Of a DNA stretch of 64,000 bases, positions 54,548-61,980 are shown piece by piece; the first letter of the stretch is position 1; each line of letters starts with the position of its first letter. The DNA lies in NCBI GenBank assembly GCA_016709865.1, contig JADJLX010000002.1, forward strand, positions 798,046 through 862,045, written 5' to 3'. Made by a program: the position numbers and the translations under genes. The notes under the pieces were generated by a model. The model saw only the letters and a list, made by a program, of their open reading frames with translations, ran no database searches and was not told the origin of the DNA. Source of the DNA: Bacteroidales bacterium. GTDB lineage: Bacteria; Bacteroidota; Bacteroidia; Bacteroidales; VadinHA17.

Positions 54548-55981
54548 ATGAAATCTTTTGCCCTGTTTGTTCTGCTTGCTTTTTCGGCACCTGTCGTTGC
54601 TCAGAAAAATGTGACTCCTGTTTCAGCATCATCAGTTACCGGAATCTCTCTTCCAGCAGGGAGCAAAAAAGACAGCAGGTTTATTAGCGTTGCTGCAACA
54701 GATATCCTGCTGGGTATCGAAACGAATAAGGTAAAGGCAAGTCTTTCAGGGACTGAGGTGCTGATGCTGCCTGCTGCAGTGCCGGGTGGATTCAATAAAG
54801 ACTCCCTTTCATTGAAACTGAAGGCAAAGGGCTGGAGTATTGTTCCGGTAACTGACGATGAAAGATATTCGTGGTTATATAAAGAAAAACGAACAGTAAT
54901 AAGCTATTTCAATGCCGACTCCAAATCGACTCTTCTATATTTTGCAAATGCGATTCTTCCGGAAGTACAAAAACCGGAAGAAAAAATCAGTCCTGCAGGT
55001 CATGCAAGTCAAGAAAGTCCTGCAGGTCATGCAAGTCTTGCAAGTCCTGCAAGTCTTTCAACCTCTTCAACTCCTTCAACCATTTCAACTCCTTCAACCC
55101 CTTCAACTCCTTCAACACCTCCAACATCTACAGCTTCTAAAGCCTCTACCGCCTACTTCTTCTCTTCCACAAACTTCGACGATGGCTGGAAAGGAACCGA
55201 GAGGTCCGACTGGGTGGAGGTTGTGAAGGGCAACATTACAGTATTACTGCATTATCCCAATCCTGCAGCCGGGACACCGAGTTACGATTACACTGCGGTA
55301 ACCTCTAACGCCTGGAACATTCTTGTTGCCGGCAGGTATTCAAACCTTCAGAATTTTTCAGTCCTGACGGGAGCTGTGGCCTACGAGCCGGCATATTTTG
55401 GCACAGGCGATGTAACTGATAATGCCTCGGGAAAAAGAATGTTTGTTGCTCTCTTCAGGAAGGGTGAAACCGGCTGGATTGAGATCATCTGTCCCGACAG
55501 GAACGCTTTTGTTCAGGCTTTCGGGATCGACATAAATAAACCTGATTATTATACCGATAGCAGCATGTGGGATCCGCTGAGTAAACTGTCGTGGTACAAC
55601 CGTTTTGCTGTAGCGCCGGCCGATCTCACGGGCAAATGGACAAATAACTACTCGGGAATGCTTCAGTATGTTAATGTCTATACGGGAGCCAATGCCGGAA
55701 TGAACACCCACTCCTCATCGCAGACATTTGAGTTTGAGGCGGGCGGCAACTACAAGTGGGAGATCTCGGTGGCCAGCGGTTTTGTCGGAAGCATAAAGTT
55801 TCAGAATGCGAAGTCGTCAGGTGTGGCAACCCATCCCAATAACTGGCAGATCCATTTCTCCGATCTCGAGGGAAAACCAAAGACTTATAATGCCTATTTC
55901 AGCTGTATTAAGGGGGCCAGGATATTGTGGCTTGAGGATACGTCGTATCCGACGGAGTTTACGGGGTACGGAAGAATGTAA
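54548..55981 (+). CDS. Secreted protein with nonamer-encoded Ser/Thr/Pro linker
   Basis: 477 residues with a signal peptide (SAPVVAQ). An N-terminal domain (about 30-145, including GSKKDSRFISVAATDILLGI) is joined by a low-complexity linker (about 148-200: PAGHAS, STPSTPSTPP) to a C-terminal domain (about 205-477) with FSSTNFDDGWKGTERSDWVE and a jelly-roll-like tail (FEFEAGGNYKWEIS). The linker is coded by an 18-unit nonamer array in frame, so a repeat has been recruited as a flexible spacer. Function unknown; probably surface exposed. Confidence 0.82.
   Translation: MKSFALFVLLAFSAPVVAQKNVTPVSASSVTGISLPAGSKKDSRFISVAATDILLGIETNKVKASLSGTEVLMLPAAVPGGFNKDSLSLKLKAKGWSIVPVTDDERYSWLYKEKRTVISYFNADSKSTLLYFANAILPEVQKPEEKISPAGHASQESPAGHASLASPASLSTSSTPSTISTPSTPSTPSTPPTSTASKASTAYFFSSTNFDDGWKGTERSDWVEVVKGNITVLLHYPNPAAGTPSYDYTAVTSNAWNILVAGRYSNLQNFSVLTGAVAYEPAYFGTGDVTDNASGKRMFVALFRKGETGWIEIICPDRNAFVQAFGIDINKPDYYTDSSMWDPLSKLSWYNRFAVAPADLTGKWTNNYSGMLQYVNVYTGANAGMNTHSSSQTFEFEAGGNYKWEISVASGFVGSIKFQNAKSSGVATHPNNWQIHFSDLEGKPKTYNAYFSCIKGARILWLEDTSYPTEFTGYGRM
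54989..55150. repeat. In-frame nonamer array (18 units) inside a gene
   Basis: Units AGTCCTGCA, GGTCATGCA, AGTCAAGAA, AGTCCTGCA, GGTCATGCA, then AACTCCTTC-type units. The period is nine, a multiple of three, so the frame is preserved, in contrast to the seven- and eight-base arrays outside genes. It encodes a three-residue rhythm (S-P-A / S-T-P). Confidence 0.92.
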
Positions 55982-56166
55982 TTTGCCTGCGGCGTCATTT
56001 ACTTCGTGTCATTTATTGTCATTTACTTCGTGTCATTAGCCTTCGGCGTCATGTGGCTGCGCCGTCATTTACTTCGTGTCATTTGGCCTGCGGCCGTCAT
56101 TAGTGGTCATTGATTGTTCTGCGATTGAATGACCATTGAATGACTACTGAATGGCAATCTAATGAC
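55982..56166. repeat. GTCATT/AATGAC element, copy 3
   Basis: Begins one base after the stop codon with TTTGCCTGCGGCGTCATTTA. The left half repeats ACTTCGTGTCATT and GGCTGCGCCGTCATT; the right half is AATGACCATTGAATGACTAC. Small GGCCTGCGGCC hairpins sit between the left units. Confidence 0.88.
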
Positions 56167-56265
56167 CATTGCCATTTCGGTGCGAATTGAACGTCTGATG
56201 AATACTATTATTTGTTATGAATTGTTTAAATTTGGTATATGTATTACCATATCAGATAAAGAGTT

Positions 56266-57203
56266 ATGAAAAAAATTGTCGTTCTATCATCAGTTTTGTC
56301 AGTGCTTACTTTTTCTGCAGGGGCAGAATATATCTAACTATTCGTATGTGCTGGATAATGGAATCGTTGTAAAAACGGAGAATTGCTGGAACAGGGTGCA
56401 GGTAAACTCCCGGTACGATACAGCAGGATTTAATTCCTCAACAAAACCACTTGTCGTTAACATCAGTACTGTCGGTGATCTGATATCAGGATCGTCATAT
56501 AAGGTCTTCAGCGAGGGAAAAGAAATAGATGAGCAGAATCTTACACCGGGACCTATTCTCTGAAGATAGTGCTGAACCTCTCGGGTCAGCCGGGAACCAA
56601 TCAGCTTCGATGTGGGGAATGTAATTATTAAGAAGAAGCCAAACCACTGTATCGGTAAACGTCTATGAGTATCAGGTAAGGATCAAGAAGCAGTACAGGA
56701 AATCAGAAAGGCCTTTCATATTATACTTCCACAGTTAACAGATATAAAGGCAACAACCAGCAGAATCTGAACTGGGGTCTCCCAAGGTTCTATCCAAAGG
56801 AAATCATGCAAAAAGCAATTCCTCCTGATGAGCCTATGGGTGATTGTGCAGGAAGATCAAACCAGGCGGCACTACGATGTGCTTATTGCAATCGAGATAA
56901 AAGGCAAATTACAAAAAGTATGGCTGGAGAACTTCGAAATGAAGCCTGATATGTCGTATAAGATCTTTTTTAACCTGAATGGAGGTGAGATTACATATAC
57001 CGGCGGGGTATACAGGTAAAGATTCTGCATCTCTATCCGTCAGGCACTGCAGCAACTCAAAAGGAAAAGCCACAAGACTGACTAAACTTGAGATCATTTC
57101 ATATGAACCTGCAACCCATGTTACAGCTTGTCCACCCGGAACATATGATGTCCTTGTGAATTACGGGAACGGTGTAAAATATGAATGGAGAAAGGGATTA
57201 TAA
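56266..57203 (+). pseudogene. Frameshifted secreted protein gene
   Basis: The signal peptide MKKIVVLSSVLSVLTFSAG is followed by one extra G in a GGGG run; without it the frame continues as QNISNYSYVLDNGIVVKTEN. Similar single-base shifts recur (near 56560, 56650 and 56690), and in-frame stops lie near 56800-56990. The last part reads PPGTYDVLVNYGNGVKYEWR, typical of a secreted beta-sandwich. The original was roughly 310 residues. Family not recognised. Whether this is decay or sequence error is discussed in the findings. Confidence 0.7.
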
Positions 57204-57248
57204 TAAAAACCGGTGAAAAAAGGCGGGTAAAGTAGGAAGAAGAAACGA

Positions 57249-57277
57249 TGTCATTTGGCTGCGCCGTCATTTACTAG
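57249..57277. repeat. GTCATT fragment
   Basis: GTCATTTGGCTGCGCCGTCA then TTTACTAG. A short, unmirrored piece of the GTCATT family. Confidence 0.7.
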
Positions 57278-57449
57278 TAGGGCGCAGGGCCCAGGAGAAG
57301 CATACTTTATGGTTTTCAGCTGCAGAGCAGCGAACTATTTGTAGAACCCCAGGCTCCAATAAGATCTGGCGCCGGAGCGGTATCTGTTTATGTGTGAAGG
57401 CTATCACCGGCGCTAAAAGGAATTGTAGATGGAGAACCTTTTTATCCAC

Positions 57450-57960
57450 CTATTTTTTACGGGTATCTTTTTTGAGTTTATTAATACTTCCCTGTAACTT
57501 CTTAACAAGACTTTTCGCAGTGCCAATATCAATTCCTGCCATTTGTGCGGCAGCATCAATATCAGGTTCAATACCTGCATTTATATCGGGAAGGACAATG
57601 TTCATAAAAAAATTCAGGTCATCAATGCTTCTCTTTGATTCCGGGTGGTATTCTTAGCAAACAGACCTTCATATTCTGACAGCATAATTTGCTTTGTCAG
57701 AATATCAGATGCAGTTGTAACCATCGACAAATTGACTCTTAGAAACGGATCGTCAGAAACACTAAACCCATATTCATTTAAGCCATCAACGAGTGCCGTA
57801 AAACCACGGTCGGTGGTGAAGAAAGGATCAAGATGCCTGTAAGCCATAAATCTTTGGTTCATATCATGCTCCAGATTGTTACGGCCTGCTGCATAGTATA
57901 GTAAGAACTTATCGATCAGTTTTTCTGAGATCTTTGTATTATCATCACAAATAAGTCTTA
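57450..57960 (-). pseudogene. Frameshifted gene of unknown function
   Basis: Minus-strand frames join into one helical protein: ICDDNTKISEKLIDKF, LLYYAAGRNNLEHDMNQRFM, AYRHLDPFFTTDRGF, then after a shift near 57640 ESKRSIDDLNFFMNIVLPDI, and DIGTAKSLVKKLQGSINKLK to the stop at 57450. No start codon is clear upstream; a separate fragment (ARVVMDNVNTVFE then NKEKLNLDMFWFDA) lies at 58010-58110. Family not recognised. Confidence 0.6.
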
Positions 57961-58172
57961 TTTTTAAAATCCTTCAGTCTTATGTCTTTAGTCTTTTAAG
58001 CATCAAACCAGAACATGTCTAAATTCAGTTTTTCCTTATTCAAAAACAGTATTTACATTATCCATTACAACACGGGCAATCTTTTTCCGGGATTTTGAAA
58101 GCCAGATAGTACATAACTCCCGGAATTATTAAGTACTAAAATATGAAAACTTCATTAAAAAGCATTTAAAAA

Positions 58173-58197
58173 ATAATATCCCAAATTGGGATATTAT
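58173..58197. promoter_or_regulatory. Operator palindrome of the HigBA-type locus
   Basis: Perfect 11-bp arms ATAATATCCCA and TGGGATATTAT with AAT centre, 25 bp before the toxin start codon and overlapping the expected -33 promoter region. In toxin-antitoxin loci such palindromes are bound by the antitoxin for autorepression. Confidence 0.82.
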
Positions 58198-58209
58198 ACA
58201 AATTATTCT

Positions 58210-58217
58210 TATTTTTG
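58210..58217 (+). promoter_or_regulatory. Bacteroidota-type -7 box (TATTTTTG)
   Basis: TATTTTTG fits the TAnnTTTG -7 consensus of Bacteroidota primary sigma factors and lies only four bases before the ATG at 58222, so the transcript would be nearly leaderless. A TTGG at 58186-58189 is near the -33 position inside the operator. Confidence 0.7.
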
Positions 58218-58221
58218 CAAG

Positions 58222-58521
58222 ATGAGAATTATTGCTTTCAAAACATTGAGAGAGTTTTTTGAAAAGCCGGAATATGCAGATTCTGAAGCTTCATTACGGG
58301 CATGGTATCATGAGGTAAAGACAGCAGAGTGGACCAGTTCCAATGATTTGAAGCAACAGTATAAAAATGCCAGTGTTGTTGGTGAAGGCAGGGTTGTCTT
58401 TAATATAAAAGGAAATGCCTACAGATTAGTTGTTGCAATTGATTATGAATTTCAGGTGGTATTTGTAAGGTTTATCGGAACTCATAAGCAGTATGACAAA
58501 GTTGATGTTAAAACGATTTAA
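58222..58521 (+). CDS. higB: HigB-type mRNA interferase toxin
   Basis: 99 residues from ATG 58222. The HigB_toxin (RelE-like) family pattern: FKTLREFFEKPEYADSEASL, WYHEVKTAEWTSSNDLKQQY, RVVFNIKGNAYRLVVAIDYE and VFVRFIGTHKQYDKVD. It is a ribosome-dependent or free mRNA endonuclease that stops translation. The toxin precedes its antitoxin, as usual for HigBA. The frame is intact, whereas the antitoxin gene is broken. Confidence 0.92.
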   Translation: MRIIAFKTLREFFEKPEYADSEASLRAWYHEVKTAEWTSSNDLKQQYKNASVVGEGRVVFNIKGNAYRLVVAIDYEFQVVFVRFIGTHKQYDKVDVKTI

Positions 58522-58523
58522 TT

Positions 58524-58866
58524 ATGGAGATCAGACCTATTAAAACAGAGCAGGACTATAATTCAGCGGTTCGCAGGTTGAGTTATTAGGAGAAAGAAAG
58601 ATACTCCGCAGGGTGATGAAATGGATTTGCTGGTAACTTTAGTTGAATCATATGAGATGAAACATTATCCGTTGCTCCGCCAGACCCGGTTGATGCTATT
58701 AAGTTTCCGAATGGAACAAATGGATATAACAAAAGGCCGACCTTATACAATATATTGGGAAGTCAAACAGGGTTAGCGAAATTACGAACAGAAGAAAGCC
58801 GACTCTTAACGTGATAAAATCTTTATATAAAAGTTGAGAATTCCAGCTGAGATCTTACTGGAGTAA
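58524..58866 (+). pseudogene. higA: HigA-type antitoxin gene, frameshifted
   Basis: Starts 2 bp after higB (MEIRPIKTEQDYNSAVRRL). Frame pieces then give RKKDTPQGDEMDLLVTLVES, APPDPVDAIKF, RMEQMDITK, ADLIQYIGKSNRVSEITNR, RKPTLNVIKSLYK, and KLRIPAEILLE to the stop at 58866. About five single-base shifts are needed, yet the helix-turn-helix (ADLIQYIG...VSEITNRRK) is fully conserved. The intact protein would be about 113 residues. Confidence 0.85.
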
Positions 58867-58881
58867 CAGAAGACAGGCAAC

Positions 58882-59080
58882 AATGTATTATGTATTATAA
58901 GAGATGATAGAAAGATGTGTCATTTGGCTGCGCCGTCGGTTACTTCGTGTCTTTTGCTGCGCGTCATTTGCCTTCGGCGTCATTCGTTGTCATTTGATTG
59001 TTCTACAATTGAATGACAATTGAATATTCATTGATTGATAATGACTATTGAATGACTATTGAATGACTATTGAATGCCTG
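58882..59080. repeat. TGTATTA heptamers and GTCATT/AATGAC element, copy 4
   Basis: TGTATTA twice (58884-58897), then GTCATTTGGCTGCGCCGTC, ACTTCGTGTC, TTGCTGCGCGTCATTTGCC, TTCGGCGTCATTCGTTGTCA, a TTGTTCTACAATTG hinge and AATGACTATTGAATGACTAT. The order GTCATT half, hinge, AATGAC half is the same as in copies 1 to 3. Confidence 0.85.
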
Positions 59081-59118
59081 TTTCTTCTTCTTTCCTCAAA
59101 CAATTACCTCTTCACCTG

Positions 59119-59265
59119 AAACAATGTCAGCTTAGAGTCAAACAATGGCATCTTCGACTTAAACAATGTCATCTTAGCATGAAACAATGTCATCTTTTAC
59201 TTAAACAATGACATCATAGACTTAAGCAATGGCATCTTAACCTGAATCAATGACTTCTTACGATG
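59119..59265. repeat. 21-bp tandem array, seven units
   Basis: Seven units of exactly 21 bp, consensus AAACAATGTCATCTTNNNCTT. Read on the minus strand each unit gives a heptapeptide K-M-T-L-F-x-x (KMTLFHA, KMTLFKS, KMPLFDS, KLTLFQV), interrupted by one TAA. A minus-strand frame upstream (from about 59367, starting MAQGLNGEYFYYGR) runs into the first units. This may be a small gene with a repeat tail or chance. No unique spacers, so not a CRISPR array. Confidence 0.85.
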
Positions 59266-59386
59266 TTGAGAAACAATCTGTCGGCAGCCGGAACCGGAAG
59301 GAAGACCACCGGAAAGAGAGTGATTTCTTCCGTAATAGAAGTATTCGCCGTTGAGCCCTTGCGCCATTACGCCTTCGCGCCGTGAA

Positions 59387-59452
59387 TCGTGCGTCGTGTG
59401 TCGTGCATCGTGCGTCCTTCTTCCATCATCTATAGTACATAATACATAATAC
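59387..59452. repeat. TCGTGCG heptamers and inverted TGTATTA heptamers
   Basis: TCGTGCG, TCGTGTG, TCGTGCA, TCGTGCG (59387-59414), then ATACATA-type units (59436-59452), the complement of TGTATTA. Confidence 0.85.
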
Positions 59453-59487
59453 ATTTTTCACTACATTAGTCCCTCAATCCACCACCA

Positions 59488-59824
59488 ATGAATGACATTC
59501 AAATACTGATTGACGAACTGGTCAAATTCCGCGATGCCCGCCACTGGGATCAGTTCCACAACACAAAAGACCTGGCGCTGGCATTGTCTATTGAGGCTGC
59601 CGAGCTGAATGAGCTCTTTCTCTGGAAACCGACTGAGGAGTGCGAAAAGGTTGACCGGACCAAACTAAAGAGGAACTTGCCGATGTGTTTGCGTTTGCCT
59701 TGCTTCTGGCAGGGAAACATAATCTTGATGTTAAGGAGATCGTTCCTCGAGAAGATAAAAAGAACGGGGAGAAATATCCGGTCGAGAAATCGAAGGGACG
59801 GCCAAAAAATATAACGAATTATGA
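59488..59824 (+). pseudogene. MazG-like nucleotide pyrophosphohydrolase, frameshifted
   Basis: Frame 1 gives MNDIQILIDELVKFRDARHW, DQFHNTKDLALALSIEAAEL, NELFLWKPTEECEKVDRTKLK; after one lost base near 59672 the next frame gives ADVFAFALLLAGKHNLDVKE, then NGEKYPVEKSKG, and a third frame ends GTAKKYNEL at 59824. EAAELNEL and ADVFAF are the paired Glu/Asp metal motifs of all-alpha NTP pyrophosphohydrolases. Intact length about 113. Such small MazG relatives sit beside defence genes in many genomes. The DUF2075 gene follows 88 bp later. Confidence 0.87.
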
Positions 59825-59835
59825 AGAAGGGCAAC

Positions 59836-59898
59836 CGGTGTGCGGCATCCGGTTTGCGGCATCTAAAACCGCAAGCCGCAAACCCCGCACCGCATACC
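59836..59898. repeat. Palindromic heptamer array between mazG-like and DUF2075 genes
   Basis: Nine seven-base units: CGGTGTG, CGGCATC, CGGTTTG, CGGCATC, TAAAACC, GCAAGCC, GCAAACC, CCGCACC, GCATACC. The right half is the near complement of the left half, so the array folds into a long hairpin. Confidence 0.88.
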
Positions 59899-59912
59899 GA
59901 TAATTTTTACAG

Positions 59913-61800
59913 ATGCTGATCTACCAGGCGCCATCCGAACGATTTATTGATGATGTGCAGGGAAAATACAATTTCCGATATCATGTCGGAGAACTACAAG
60001 GCAAGGCTTGGTAAAGAACCGGGGACACCGAGTTCGTTTCTTGTGGCAGAACAGCCTCTCGAGGGTGAGGGATCTGCTGGAGCTAGGAAATTACACGATA
60101 CTTTTGTTGCACTTGAATATGAGGTGCCATATAACCAGAGCAGGCTTGACTGTCTGTTATTCAGTAAAGGGAAGAACGATATTTCAAACGTAGTTCTGAT
60201 TGAGCTGAAACAATGGTCTTCTGTGAAATCATTAACAGAAGAGGCAATTTTGTTGAGACTTACACCGGGGGAAGGAAAGGATTGTCCCCCACCCTTCGCA
60301 GCAGGTTAAGGGATACCATTACTATATGCAGGGTTTTGTTGAGGAGTTTGAGAAAGAACCTGCTCTTTCTTTGTTCAGCTGTGCCTATTGCCATAACTAT
60401 TCAAGAAGCGACGGAAAAGGTCTGCACCATCCTGTTTACAAAGAACTTATTGCTGAATTTCCGCTCTTTACAAAGGAGGATACAAAGCTGCTTGGAATAA
60501 AGATCAGGGAACTTCTTGAGCATGGTTCAGGCTTTGAGATCTTCAACCGTTTTATGCAGAGCCGGCTGCACCTCCAAGAAACTGCTCGAAAAATGTACAT
60601 AAGATCATAAACAACGATGTTGTCTTTTCGCTTCTAAATGAGACAGCTTGTGGCCAGAACCTCATCTGGGCGAGGTACAGGTTAGCGAGAAGAAAAAGGA
60701 GAAAGCTGTAATTATTGTGCATGGCGGACCGGGGACAGGCAAATCAGTGATAGCACTGAATGTGCTTGCTGAAGCTGCTTTAAGGAAGAAGAATGTTCTC
60801 TATGGCTGCAAATCGAAACCATTTACATCGGGACTACAAAAGCTTGTTGGCAGAGGAGGTGAAGTAATGTTTTCCAATCTTTTCAGGTTTATTCCGAGCC
60901 GGACGAAGGAGAATGAGTTTGACATTCTTCTTATTGATGAAGCCCACAGAATAGAAAAAAACAGCAACCACCAGTATACAAAACCCGAAGACAGGACAGA
61001 TATGCCCCAGATGGAGCAGCTTGTAAGATGCTCAAAAACAACTGTTTTCTTTATCGACGACAGGCAGAATGTGCGCTCCTCAGAGGTAGGAAGCTCGGCA
61101 CTTATTAAAGAGGCTGCACTGAAGTACGGAGCCGGGATACATGAAGTTACACTCGAAACGCAGTACAGGTGCATGGGTTCGAATGACTACCTGTTATGGC
61201 TCGAATCAGTTCTTGGGTATTCAGAAGAAGAGAGGATTTTCAGGAAGGATGGCAGATTTGATTTCAGGATCTTCTCCTCACCTCGGGAGATAATGGAGAT
61301 CCTGAAAGAAAAGGAGGCTGAGAAGCCCAACTCGGCAAGAATGGTTGCAGGATTCTGCTGGCCATGGAGCAGCAAAACAGATGAAAAAGGTGAGCTTGTT
61401 GAAGGATGTGAGGATCGGGGAGTTTGCAATGCCCTGGGAGACACACGATAAGATAACCTCAATACCAAAGGGTTATGTGAGGTGGTATGAATGGGCGTAC
61501 AGACCGGAGGGAATTAAACAGGTAGGCTGTATCTACACCGCACAGGGATTTGAATTCGATTATATCGGCGTAATTATAGGCAATGATCTTTGTGTAAATA
61601 AAAACACCGGAAAGATTAGTGCCGACATCTCAGCCACCAAAGACCCTATGCTTAAAAGAAGTCCCGATAATTTCGAAAAACATGTTAAGAATATCTACCG
61701 TACCCTTCTTACCCGCGGTATGAAAGGGTGCTATGTTTACTTTACTGATAAGGAGACGGAAAAGCATTTCAGTGAAAGGATGGAAGGGGGTGTATCTTAA
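59913..61800 (+). pseudogene. DUF2075 P-loop NTPase/helicase-like gene, frameshifted
   Basis: Pieces in order: MLIYQAPSERFIDDVQGKYN, DIMSENYKARLGKEPGTPSS, LEYEVPYNQSRLDCLLFSKG, NFVETYTGGRKG, YMQGFVEEFEKEPALSLFSC, LLGIKIRELLEHGSGFEIFN, the Walker A VHGGPGTGKSVIALNVLAEA, the Walker B DILLIDEAHRIEKNSNHQ, and ETQYRCMGSNDYLLWLES. It ends IYRTLLTRGMKGCYVYFTDK. At least six shifts are needed; the motifs are all intact. Intact length about 630. DUF2075 proteins are Schlafen-linked ATPases found in defence islands. The pair with a MazG-like gene is a known neighbourhood. Confidence 0.87.
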
Positions 61801-61980
61801 TTACAAAGAAAACCCGTCTTCAATAACCTTTTGGTAGATTCTTAATGCGTTTTTTGCCTGTTTTGGGACAGCGTTTTTTTCGATTAATTAAGATTCTACA
61901 TTATATGCCAGTTTCTGTCAAATGCGGTCAATTTCTGATTTTCTTGCCCATTTTGCTAAAAAAGAAACCATACATCGCTC

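Noticed and set aside
57394..57657. Plus-strand frame (MKAITGAKRNCRWRTFLS)
   Set aside because: It is the shadow of the minus-strand frameshifted gene ending KLQGSINKLKKDTRKK.
59119..59265. Possible CRISPR array (regular 21-bp repeat)
   Set aside because: Units abut with no unique spacers, unit length is too short, and no cas gene is near.
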